A stretch of 64,000 nucleotides of DNA from Candidatus Bathyarchaeota archaeon (lineage in GTDB: Archaea > Thermoproteota > Bathyarchaeia > Bathyarchaeales > Bathycorpusculaceae): contig JAOZHT010000004.1 in assembly GCA_026014735.1 (NCBI GenBank), positions 219,321-283,320 on the forward strand. Direction: 5' to 3'. The position numbers and the translations under genes were made by a program. Under the pieces are notes generated by a model. It made no database searches. It was given only the letters and a program-made list of their open reading frames with translations, and was not told where the DNA came from. How positions within the stretch are numbered: the stretch's first letter is position 1; each line of letters opens with the position of its first letter. This document shows, piece after piece, positions 16,909 through 23,443 of the stretch.

Positions 16909-17352
16909 ATGAATACGCCCGATTTCAGAATTAGACCAGCCCAACTGAAGGACAAAAATAGTATCCACCCCCTCCTTTTGGGTTTTAAGCTACCACTGGA
17001 CGGACTTGAAGAAACTAAGTTGTGGATTTTTCAATCAAACGCCGACGAAATAGTAGGCGTTGCGGGTCTGGAGGTTTATTGTCATCAGGGTTTGCTGCGT
17101 TCTGTTGCGGTCAAATGGCAGCTGCAGAATCAAGGTCTCGGCAGAGCTTTAGTTAGCCATATTATTGGGGAAGCAAAAAAGAGTGGAGTTGTGGACCTGT
17201 TTTTGTTGACAACCACTGCCCCGAAATTCTTTGAGAAACTGGGCTTCAAAGAGGAAGACCGCGAAAAAGTAACTGCAGCAATTGCTGAGTCGGTGGAGTT
17301 TAAAAGCGCTTGCCCCAAAACCGCGGTGCTGATGCACCTGAAACTAAGTTAA
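16909..17352 (+). CDS. ArsN2-like GNAT acetyltransferase
   Basis: A 147-residue GNAT protein: FRIRPAQLKDKNSIHPLLL at the start, the acetyl-CoA loop QNQGLGRALVSHII near residues 75-90, then LFLLTTTAPKFFEKLGF and a C-terminal FKSACPKTAVLMHL. The LLTTTA-FF-LGF and EF-S-CP-A segments are those of the ArsN2 family found in arsenic resistance operons; a relative, ArsN1, acetylates arsinothricin or phosphinothricin. It follows hgcB by nine bases with GGAGG in between, making a three-gene operon hgcA-hgcB-arsN2-like. The substrate is unknown. The link of an arsenic-type acetyltransferase with hgcAB is notable. A terminator follows. Confidence 0.85.
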   Translation: MNTPDFRIRPAQLKDKNSIHPLLLGFKLPLDGLEETKLWIFQSNADEIVGVAGLEVYCHQGLLRSVAVKWQLQNQGLGRALVSHIIGEAKKSGVVDLFLLTTTAPKFFEKLGFKEEDREKVTAAIAESVEFKSACPKTAVLMHLKLS

Positions 17353-17357
17353 AGAAA

Positions 17358-17381
17358 AAGGCAAGTGGTGCCTTCTTTTTT
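17358..17381. terminator. Bidirectional terminator between hgcAB operon and arsAD-like operon
   Basis: AAGGCA-AGTGG-TGCCTT forms a short hairpin followed by a T-run on the plus strand (CTTTTTT), and the complementary strand also reads into a T-rich stretch. It sits between the two convergent operons. Confidence 0.55.
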
Positions 17382-17715
17382 ATATGAGCTTTTGGGATGG
17401 GTTTAGGGCCTTCTGAATTACCTCGGTTAGCTTCTCGATGGATGGCAACCCCCCATAGAGCACCAACTCCTCGTTCACAAACAAAGCCGGCAAGGCATCC
17501 ATGCCATATTTGTCAAAGAGAGGCTTTAGTTTGCTTTGGTCACCCACTTTTTTGCCATAGTAGACTTCGGTTGCGGTTACAGTCTCGATTTTTGCTTGGG
17601 CGTTGACTTTTTCCAGTGCTTGCTTAACTCTGGCGGTGTATTGTTCGTCCATTGGTTTGAGTCCGGGGTTGCAGCAGGAGGCGGTGAGAATTGTGATTTT
17701 TAGGTTATTGGCCAT
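17380..17715 (-). CDS. ArsD-like thioredoxin-fold metallochaperone
   Basis: A 111-residue thioredoxin-fold protein beginning KITILTASCCNPGLKPMDE, with a vicinal Cys14-Cys15 pair at the position where ArsD carries its metalloid-binding Cys12-Cys13. The remainder fits the fold: VTATEVYYGKKVG, then YGMDALPALFVNEELVLYGG with the cis-Pro-like site DALPALFVN. ArsD hands As(III) or Sb(III) to ArsA. It overlaps the end of the arsA-like gene by 11 bases, which supports the partnership. The extra C-terminal Cys pairs of E. coli ArsD are absent. It could instead be a redox thioredoxin-like protein. Confidence 0.75.
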   Translation of the reverse strand: MANNLKITILTASCCNPGLKPMDEQYTARVKQALEKVNAQAKIETVTATEVYYGKKVGDQSKLKPLFDKYGMDALPALFVNEELVLYGGLPSIEKLTEVIQKALNPSQKLI

Positions 17716-18622
17716 AGAGGTGTTTCCCTACCTTTCTTAGGCTTTCGATGCCATATACATCGGTTTCAAAGAGTGGAACCTCACTTTTTGGGATGCCATT
17801 GAATCGGGTTTCGATTTCTTTGAAGTACTTTTCCTGTGTAGCTCTCCGTTTTTCTAGGAACCAGTTGCCGTTCAGCACGTTAGTTGGGATGACTTCGTTG
17901 ACAACCAATGACGCGACGTTTATGCCAAACTTGGATAGGTCAGCAACGGCTCTAGCTGTTTCCTCTATCGGCAACTTCTCAGGTAATAGCACCAAGTTGA
18001 ATGCGGAGGTGGTTTCGTCTGAGAGGCTTTTTACGGCTTGGTCATAGCGGTTCTTCTCTTGTTTCAAGCCTTCCAAAGTGCTTTCGTCTACTCCGCCTAG
18101 GGCTTCGGAGAGTTCTTTGCGGTTCTTGATTTGATTAGTCATAAAGGTTGACCAGTCAAAGGGCATGGAGAGTTCTCGTAGGGTGTGGCCTGTGGGGGCT
18201 GTGTCGAATACGACGTGGTCGTAGGTTTTGTCGCCGAGGTAGGTTACGAATTGGTCAAAGGCTGCCATTTCTTCTGCGCAGGGGGTGCTGATGGCGTCTT
18301 TGCCTAAGATTTGGTCGAAGTTTTGCATCATGCCTTGGAGGCGGTTTTGGAAGACGCCGGTGGCTTTTTTGGGGTTGATGTTTAGGCCGCAGAGGTTTTC
18401 TATTTTGGTGATGTTTGTGATTTCGGTTTCTCCGATTTTTTGTTCGTAGGTGGCCGAGAGGCTCACTGTGGGGTCGGTTGCTACGATTAGGGTGTTGTAT
18501 CCTTGGTCGGCTAGCCATGTGGCTGTTGCGGCTGCCATTGTTGTTTTTCCTACGCCGCCTTTGCCGCCGAAGAACAGGAATTTGCGGTTTTCAATCATGT
18601 TTTTTACGTTGGTTTGGTTCAT
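17705..18622 (-). CDS. arsA: ArsA/GET3-family ATPase
   Basis: A 305-residue single-domain ATPase with the deviant P-loop GKGGVGKTT at residues 20-28, switch region ATDPTVSLS near 48-56 and the family signature DTAPTGHTLRE at 140-150. Cys115 in STPCAEEMAAFDQF lies where ArsA binds metalloid; Cys78 is a possible second ligand. Bacterial ArsA is a tandem two-domain protein that powers As(III) efflux through ArsB or Acr3; archaeal single-domain forms may act as dimers or serve tail-anchored protein targeting. No efflux pump lies beside it. The ArsD-like neighbour and a regulator divergent from it favour the metalloid role. ATG 18622 is preceded by GGAG within the operator. Confidence 0.87.
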   Translation of the reverse strand: MNQTNVKNMIENRKFLFFGGKGGVGKTTMAAATATWLADQGYNTLIVATDPTVSLSATYEQKIGETEITNITKIENLCGLNINPKKATGVFQNRLQGMMQNFDQILGKDAISTPCAEEMAAFDQFVTYLGDKTYDHVVFDTAPTGHTLRELSMPFDWSTFMTNQIKNRKELSEALGGVDESTLEGLKQEKNRYDQAVKSLSDETTSAFNLVLLPEKLPIEETARAVADLSKFGINVASLVVNEVIPTNVLNGNWFLEKRRATQEKYFKEIETRFNGIPKSEVPLFETDVYGIESLRKVGKHLYGQ

Positions 18623-18626
18623 TGTT

Positions 18627-18685
18627 GGTTACTCCAATATCGGAGTAACCGATACTCTTATAAGATTTCGTGTCGGTAACCGATA
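18627..18685. promoter_or_regulatory. Bidirectional promoter-operator between arsA and the PadR-methyltransferase regulator
   Basis: A self-complementary TATA box CTTATAAG (18657-18664) can fire both ways; both predicted starts leave leaders of about 13 bases with GGAG sites. It is flanked by two copies of a palindrome: TATCGGAGTAACCGATA (18638-18654) and TGTCGGTAACCGATA (18671-18685). The first lies within a perfect repeat with 9-base arms, GGTTACTCC (18627-18635) and GGAGTAACC (18642-18650). Occupation of either copy should block transcription both ways. Confidence 0.75.
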
Positions 18686-18699
18686 CTGGAGACCACCTA

Positions 18700-19443
18700 A
18701 TGCAGCCACCACAAGACGAAATCGCAGGAAACCTACAAGCAAAAATCATGATGCTCCTAAGAGAAGAACAACTCTGCGGCGTAGACCTAATGAAACGTCT
18801 ACACCTAAAAAGTCCCGGCACAATCTACCCCGTACTAGATAACCTACGGACAAAAGGCTTAGTCGACTTCAAAGTCGAAGTCAACGGCGCTACACGCAAA
18901 AAAATCTACTTCCTAACAGAACTCGGTACAAAAAAGATGCGCAACCACTTAACAAGTTCCATGAAATTCTGCTGCGACACCTCAAACTACGTAAACAAAA
19001 TACTAGAAAACGTACAAAACCTAATACAAATAGAACGCCACGAAAAAGTACTCTCCACCCTAGACCATGACGAACTCAAACGCTTCCTAAAAGGCGCAGA
19101 CGTAACCTACTCAAGCGACCTGCAAGTCCCAGCAGGCACCTTTGACACCGCGCTGAGCTTTATCGGCGTTGGCTGCTTAATCGGCAATGACGCCTCCGAT
19201 ATTACCGATTGTGTGGGTAAACTTTTTGCGAGTTTAAGGAAGGGCGGGCGCCTTTTAGCCATTGAAACCGAGAAATCCGATAACATGTTTAGTCAAATCC
19301 TCTTTGAGGACGTTTTTGGATTGAGTGAACCGCCTGGTCTGAGCCGAGAAGCGTTAGGTCAGGTTTTGGAGCATGCTGGATTCAAGGATATCTCGGTAGC
19401 TTCCAAGATGGGTTTGCTGTATGCAACTGCACAAAAATCATAG
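18700..19443 (+). CDS. PadR-like winged helix fused to the C-terminal half of a methyltransferase fold
   Basis: A 247-residue chimera. Residues about 10-85 are a PadR-like winged helix (NLQAKIMMLLREEQLCGVDL, then SPGTIYPVLDNLRTKGLVDF and TRKKIYFLTELG). Cys91-Cys92 (KFCCDTSN) follow at the hinge, and residues about 125-247 resemble the later strands of a SAM methyltransferase (FDTALSFIGVGCL, LFASLRKGGRLLAIETE, ALGQVLEHAGFKDISV). The glycine-rich SAM motif I is missing, so the fold is probably a sensor, not an enzyme. Further cysteines are at 26, 159 and 171. ATG 18700, with GGAG eight bases upstream, is the start; the GTG at 18670 lies before the predicted transcript start. It diverges from arsA. 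Metal(loid) sensing is inferred. Confidence 0.85.
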   Translation: MQPPQDEIAGNLQAKIMMLLREEQLCGVDLMKRLHLKSPGTIYPVLDNLRTKGLVDFKVEVNGATRKKIYFLTELGTKKMRNHLTSSMKFCCDTSNYVNKILENVQNLIQIERHEKVLSTLDHDELKRFLKGADVTYSSDLQVPAGTFDTALSFIGVGCLIGNDASDITDCVGKLFASLRKGGRLLAIETEKSDNMFSQILFEDVFGLSEPPGLSREALGQVLEHAGFKDISVASKMGLLYATAQKS

Positions 19444-19514
19444 TTTCTTGCTTTAAATAAGGGATAGGGAGGTCCCGCTGGAGGTAGGTAGTAGGTGCCC
19501 TATGTTGAGTTTTA

Positions 19515-19558
19515 GACGCTTTTTATAGGGGTTAGAGGGTCATAGCCGAGCAAAAGAC
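19515..19558 (+). repeat. Intergenic TATA/G-rich repeat element, degenerate copy H
   Basis: The order is a T-rich TATA-like box, TATAGGGG, TTAGAGGG, then CCGAGCAAAAG, which parallels TATA, G-run and GGAGCAACAG in the strong copies. The similarity is partial, so this copy is tentative. Confidence 0.35.
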
Positions 19559-19690
19559 GGTTCGTATTGAGAAGCATTACTCAAACACAGATAACCCAAA
19601 AACAGACGCCTAGCAAATCCCAAACCCCACCAGCAACCATGCAACTCCCAACGTGCCTAACCAACAAATGCCCACAACCCAACCGCTCCA

Positions 19691-19745
19691 TTCTGCAGTT
19701 GCTGAGCCTATAAATAGAGGGGGGATAGACGTGGCGGAGCAACAG
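19691..19745 (+). repeat. Intergenic TATA/G-rich repeat element, copy B
   Basis: This copy has an upstream part CTGCAGTTGCTGAGCC (shared with copy D, which has CTGTAGTTGCTGAGAC), then TATAAATAGAGGGGGGATAG and the tail GTGGCGGAGCAACAG. Bases 19709-19731 are identical to 994-1016. The transcript would begin near 19738. No gene lies downstream on this strand, so it looks like an orphan promoter, perhaps for a small RNA of up to about 120 bases. Confidence 0.6.
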
Positions 19746-19858
19746 CAAGTTACCGCGCTCTAATCGATGGGAAAACTGCTTCTCAAAAAAACACAAATAG
19801 CCTAGAGTAAACTGCAGGAAAACAAATCAAAACAGGCGAAATTAAAGGGAAATGGCGT

Positions 19859-20098
19859 TTAAGAGAGCCATCTGAGGGGTATGTCTTGGAAGGTGCCGTC
19901 TGGCAGAGTGCGCCTGATCGTGATGGGCAGTATGCCTGCGTCGAGTTCAGTTACGGCTATGTCTATGGGGTTCGTGTTTTCCTGTGCATCCACAAGAATT
20001 GGGGCTCCCATCGAGATCTGCAGGGCACGTGCGCCGACTATGCGTGCCTTCTCGAAGCGAGTGATTTTTGGTGGTCCAACATTTACTTTCTGGGTCAT
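19859..20098 (-). CDS. rpoK: DNA-directed RNA polymerase subunit Rpo6 (K)
   Basis: Small subunit of archaeal RNA polymerase, counterpart of eukaryotic Rpb6 and bacterial omega, which helps assembly of the largest subunit. The 79-residue protein contains the family core [20 protein letters not shown], then GAPILVD and the C-terminal [18 protein letters not shown]. Length is normal for archaea. The ATG at 20098 follows the thermosome stop codon by one base, so the two genes are cotranscribed and rpoK is translated by coupling. Pairing of rpoK with a chaperonin gene is uncommon but not unique. Confidence 0.95.
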   Translation of the reverse strand: MTQKVNVGPPKITRFEKARIVGARALQISMGAPILVDAQENTNPIDIAVTELDAGILPITIRRTLPDGTFQDIPLRWLS

Positions 20099-20099
20099 T

Positions 20100-21776
20100 C
20101 TACATCATTCCTGGCATTCCACCCATACCGCCCATGCCCATTCCGCCTGGCATGCCTCCTCCCGGTGGCATCGGAGGAGCCTTCATTTTGGCTGTGCTGA
20201 TGACATCGTCGATTTTGAGGATCATGGAGGCTGCTTCGTTGGCTGATTTGATGATTTGTTTTTTGACTGTGAGGGGCTCGTAGATGTTGAGTTTGGTCAT
20301 GTCGCCGACTTTGCCTTCCAGCACGTTGATGCCTGCCCAAACTTGGCCTTTCTCGTGGGCAGCGCGGAGCTGTGTGAGTAAATCCACGGGGTCTAATCCG
20401 GCGTTCTCCGCTAGGGTGGTCGCGATGGCTTCCAGTGAATCCGCGAAGACCCGCACGGCAAACTGTTCTCTGCCTGAGAGGGTTTGGGCGTATTTTTTAA
20501 GTTGGTTAGCCATCTCCATTTCGGGTGCTGCGCCGCCTGCGACCACGCGGGGGTCCTCGATTATGTCGCGTATGACGCATAGTGCGTCGTGGATGCTGCG
20601 TTCGGCTTCTGCGGTTAAGCGTTGGTTTGCGCCTCGGATGAGCAGCGTGACGGATTTGGGGTTTTTGCAGCCTTCGATGTAGGTCATTTTGTCGTCGCCG
20701 GTTTTGCGTTCCTCCACCAATGCGGCGTAGCCCAGATCTGAGGCTGATAGGGCGTCGATGTTGCTGATGATTTTGCCGCCTGTTGCGCGGGCGAGTTTTT
20801 CCATGTCTGATTTTTTGGCTCTGCGGATAGCCACTATGCCCTTGCGTGCCATGAAGTGCTGTGCCATATCATCGATGCCTTTCTGGCAGACCACCACGTT
20901 GGCGCCGCTGACGGCAACCTTATCCACCAGCGCCTTAAGCATGATTTCTTCCTGTTTGAGGAAGGCTTCGATCTGCGCGGGGTTCTCGATGTTGATTTTG
21001 GCGTCAACTTCTGGTTTCTCGTTTTCCATGGAGGCGTCCAGAAGCGCGATCTTTGCGTTTTCGAGGCGTTTAGGCATGCCGCTGTGCACGATTTCCTTAT
21101 CCAGCACAATGCCGTTAATCAGATGAGTGTCCGCGAGGGATTCGCCGGTTTTCTTCTCCACCTTCACATCGTCCACATCTGCCTTCATGCCCTCAGCGGT
21201 TTTCTCCGCGACAGCTAACATGGCTTTGACGGCGATGTCGGCGAGGTGCTCTTTGTGTTCGCTGACGATTTTGCTGCCCATAGCGGTGATGGCGACTTTT
21301 CGGAGGTACTCGGGTTTGGAGGCATCGACGGTTAACGCGATTTTCTCAAGGGTTGCCAGTGCCTTCTCTGCGGCTTGCTTGTAGCCCTCGATGATGACGG
21401 TTGGGTGGATGTCTTTGTCGATGAGTTCCTCTGCTCTGCTCAGAAGTTCGCCTGCAACGATGACGCTTGTGGTGGTTCCGTCGCCTGCTTCCTTATCCTG
21501 GGTTTTGGCGACTTCAACAAGCATCTTTGCGGCTGGATGCTGAATATCCATCTCGTCAAGGATTGTTCTTCCGTCGTTGGTTATGGTGACGTCGCCGAAG
21601 CTGTCCACGAGCATCTTATCCATGCCTTTGGGGCCTAGGGCGCTTCGGACGGATTCAGCGACAACTTTGGCGGCCATGATGTTTCCATGCTGGGCGTCTC
21701 TTCCGCGGCTGCGTTTAGAGCCTTCCCGAAGAACCATGATGGGGATTCCGCCTGCTTGTGTTGGTGCTGCTGACAA
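20100..21776 (-). CDS. thsA: Thermosome subunit (group II chaperonin)
   Basis: An ATP-driven protein-folding chaperonin of the cytoplasm that forms double rings of eight or nine subunits. The 558-residue protein has all group II motifs: [20 protein letters not shown] near residue 35, [14 protein letters not shown], the ATPase loop GDGTTSVIV near residue 100, and [10 protein letters not shown] with the downstream ATP-site residues. It ends in the flexible [15 protein letters not shown] tail. TTG 21776 is the start, with GGAGG nine bases before it. A TATA-like ATACTTATATG at about 21820-21830 on this strand is a good promoter, and repeat copy D lies farther upstream. rpoK follows directly. Confidence 0.97.
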   Translation of the reverse strand: MSAAPTQAGGIPIMVLREGSKRSRGRDAQHGNIMAAKVVAESVRSALGPKGMDKMLVDSFGDVTITNDGRTILDEMDIQHPAAKMLVEVAKTQDKEAGDGTTTSVIVAGELLSRAEELIDKDIHPTVIIEGYKQAAEKALATLEKIALTVDASKPEYLRKVAITAMGSKIVSEHKEHLADIAVKAMLAVAEKTAEGMKADVDDVKVEKKTGESLADTHLINGIVLDKEIVHSGMPKRLENAKIALLDASMENEKPEVDAKINIENPAQIEAFLKQEEIMLKALVDKVAVSGANVVVCQKGIDDMAQHFMARKGIVAIRRAKKSDMEKLARATGGKIISNIDALSASDLGYAALVEERKTGDDKMTYIEGCKNPKSVTLLIRGANQRLTAEAERSIHDALCVIRDIIEDPRVVAGGAAPEMEMANQLKKYAQTLSGREQFAVRVFADSLEAIATTLAENAGLDPVDLLTQLRAAHEKGQVWAGINVLEGKVGDMTKLNIYEPLTVKKQIIKSANEAASMILKIDDVISTAKMKAPPMPPGGGMPGGMGMGGMGGMPGMM

Positions 21777-21918
21777 ATCAAGTAACCTCCATTAATGCGA
21801 ACAACAACATGACAGCCTTTAACATATAAGTATTTCTAGGCAAGCCATGATGATAAAGCCACAGCAAAGCGGTTTTGCCATCAGCTGCAGGGCGCTTAGG
21901 CGCGTTTTTTTCTCTATA

Positions 21919-21948
21919 CCCCCTTATTTATAGTCTCAGCAACTACAG
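21919..21948 (-). repeat. Intergenic TATA/G-rich repeat element, copy D
   Basis: Read on the minus strand: CTGTAGTTGCTGAGAC followed by TATAAATAAGGGGG and then TATAGAGAAAAAAACGC. The first 16 bases match copy B with two differences, and the TATA/G-run is shared. It points toward the thermosome gene, 143 bases away, and could be a distal promoter for it. Confidence 0.55.
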
Positions 21949-22120
21949 AGAAACGGCGGGGTTACGTCTGCAGGTGCCTTGGGGAAACTGGGCTGTTTGC
22001 GTGTTTGCATTTAGACGGCGAAGTTTTATCAACAACTGTTTTCCAGCATACCAGTCAAGAGCAAGTATGACCGCCAGAGAAAGCAGTTTATGCGGATGCA
22101 GTTAAACACCATTTGATGCT

Positions 22121-22200
22121 GCTCTAACCTTTAGAGCCGCTTTTTCTAATTGTTGGATTCCCTGCGCGTTTTTTCTTCTATCTGTTAGGGCTAAATCAAC
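22121..22200 (+). promoter_or_regulatory. Candidate regulatory region shared with the first DUF996 gene
   Basis: A perfect inverted repeat GCTCTAA-CCT-TTAGAGC occupies 22121-22137, and GTTAGGGCTAAATC lies at 22184-22197, about 50 bases before the start codon. The TATA box CTTTATAGG follows near 22208. The first DUF996 gene has the same two motifs in the same order. Confidence 0.55.
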
Positions 22201-22241
22201 AAATCCGCTTTATAGGCTTCAAGAATTCGGAGGCAAAAAAG

Positions 22242-22877
22242 TTGAACACAGAATTTGAAAACAGCAAAACCATGGCCGCTGTAGCTACAGTGCTGCTTTT
22301 ACTGAGCATTGTTCCCTATGTCGGCTGGGTCATAGGCATTGTGGGTATAATCCTATTAATGAAGAGCATGAAGGAATTCAGCAGCTACTACAGAGACCCA
22401 AGCATCTACCAGAATGCGTGGACAGGCATCAAATACTACATCGTCGCGTTGGTCGCCATAGCAGTCGCAGGCGTCGCAGCCTTTATGGCTATAGCAGCTG
22501 CAACAGCTTTCACCTTTGAAGGCTTCGTCGCGTTAACTGCAGGCTTCAGCGCCGCCGCAATCATAGGGGTCGCAAGCTTAATCGTTGCATTCGTCTTCTA
22601 CGTGCTCGCAGCAACCCACCTCAAAAACACCCTAAACACGCTGGCAGAGAAAACAGGCGAAACATCGCTGGCAACCGCAGGCACCCTGCTCTGGATCGGC
22701 GCCATACTGACGATCGTCGGTGTCGGCTTAATCCTGATATTTGTCAGCTGGATATTCGCAACAGTGGGCTTCTTTAGCATGAAGAACCAGCAGGTACCGC
22801 CATACAGCCAGACACCATACGCCTATACTCCGCCAACTCAGCCAGCTCAACCAGCACGAAGCCAAACCCCAGTTTAA
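22242..22877 (+). CDS. DUF996-family membrane protein (paralogue 2)
   Basis: A 211-residue paralogue of the protein at 11261-11911. It shares the N-terminal region (SKTMAAVATVLLLLSIVPYVGWVIG), the loop FSSYYRDPSIYQNAWTGIKY, FVFYVLAATHL and the last helix VGLILIFVSWIFATVGFFSM, followed by a Pro/Gln/Thr-rich tail. There are about five membrane helices and no known function. TTG 22242 is the start, preceded by GGAGG. It is a single-gene unit ending in a hairpin terminator. The upstream motifs it shares with its paralogue suggest the two are switched together. Confidence 0.88.
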   Translation: MNTEFENSKTMAAVATVLLLLSIVPYVGWVIGIVGIILLMKSMKEFSSYYRDPSIYQNAWTGIKYYIVALVAIAVAGVAAFMAIAAATAFTFEGFVALTAGFSAAAIIGVASLIVAFVFYVLAATHLKNTLNTLAEKTGETSLATAGTLLWIGAILTIVGVGLILIFVSWIFATVGFFSMKNQQVPPYSQTPYAYTPPTQPAQPARSQTPV

Positions 22878-22884
22878 GGGCAAC

Positions 22885-22926
22885 TGCCACCCATCGGCGC
22901 TTAGCCAGTGGCATCTTTCTTTTTTG
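22885..22926 (+). terminator. Hairpin terminator after DUF996 gene
   Basis: TGCCAC (22885-22890) pairs with GTGGCA (22908-22913) and is followed by TCTTTCTTTTTT, a plausible terminator for the DUF996 gene. Confidence 0.45.
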
Positions 22927-22945
22927 TATAGCGTTTTTGACTATT

Positions 22946-23443
22946 TCAAGAATGTTTTGTCCCCTCGCTAGATACAGCACGCTTTTGCTGCGCTTGCGTT
23001 AGTGTGTTTGTTATTTGTTTCCAGTGGGCTCCTTGCCAGTAGATTTGTCCGCAGTTGGGGCATTGCCAGAACTGGGTGTAGTAGCGGTAGGTGTTGGGTT
23101 TAAGCTGGGTTTTGAGTTGTTCTTTGGTTGCGGCGGCGAGTTTGGTGTTGCAGATGGGGCAGTGTGATTTGTCCATGTCGATTTCAAGCGTTAGCCCGTA
23201 GCGCCGGGCGATTTGGCTTAGCCGCATCGACTCAGTTTTGCCATCCACATAAAACGCATCAAGGCCCCGCCCCACCGCGCGCCTGTAGAGCTCCAAATCC
23301 CTCGTCAACAGCGCACGGCACTCAGCTTTCGCCATCTCTAAAAGCTCATTATCGCCCAGTTGAGTCGAGTAAAGTACATCCTGCCCCATCATCCGTAGCC
23401 AACGCGCCAGCTTCCCCAGCATGCCGTCGGCTAAAAACCTCAA
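22946..23443 (-). CDS. Mut7-C RNase domain protein with zinc ribbon
   Basis: The 165-residue protein has the Mut7-C architecture: a PIN-like nuclease part (MRFLADGMLGKLARWLRMMG with the first acidic residue, then ALLTRDLELYRRA) and a C-terminal zinc ribbon with CPICN near residue 115 and CPNCGQIYW near 148. Mut7-C proteins are predicted RNases. The start ATG lies four bases inside the end of the dihydroorotase gene, so the pair is cotranscribed, although no functional link is evident. Confidence 0.88.
   Translation of the reverse strand: MRFLADGMLGKLARWLRMMGQDVLYSTQLGDNELLEMAKAECRALLTRDLELYRRAVGRGLDAFYVDGKTESMRLSQIARRYGLTLEIDMDKSHCPICNTKLAAATKEQLKTQLKPNTYRYYTQFWQCPNCGQIYWQGAHWKQITNTLTQAQQKRAVSSEGTKHS

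Larger units (their letters stand above)
19444..19858. other. Gene-poor spacer with tandem repeat elements
   Basis: No gene is visible in this 415-base gap between the PadR-methyltransferase gene and the convergent rpoK gene. It holds the strong element at 19691-19745, a weaker copy at 19515-19558 and a still weaker TTTAAATAAGGGATAGGGAGG at 19452-19472. Any transcript from these elements would run toward the 3' end of rpoK on the opposite strand. No same-strand gene follows them. Confidence 0.5.
21777..22241. other. Regulatory spacer between thermosome and second DUF996 gene
   Basis: This 465-base divergent gap holds the thermosome promoter (about 21820-21830), repeat copy D on the minus strand (21919-21948) and the paired motifs and TATA box (CTTTATAGG near 22208) of the DUF996 gene. 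The open frame at 21875-22105 has no ribosome site or recognisable content and is judged non-coding. Confidence 0.55.

Noticed and set aside
20834-21109. Long opposite-frame open reading frames over the thermosome, trpB2, rtcB and pgk genes
   Set aside because: They are shadows caused by GC-biased codon use, with low-complexity Arg/Ser/Pro-rich translations.
21875-22105. 76-residue frame in the thermosome/DUF996 gap
   Set aside because: No ribosome site, no recognisable content, and it covers the repeat copy and the DUF996 control motifs, so it is treated as non-coding.
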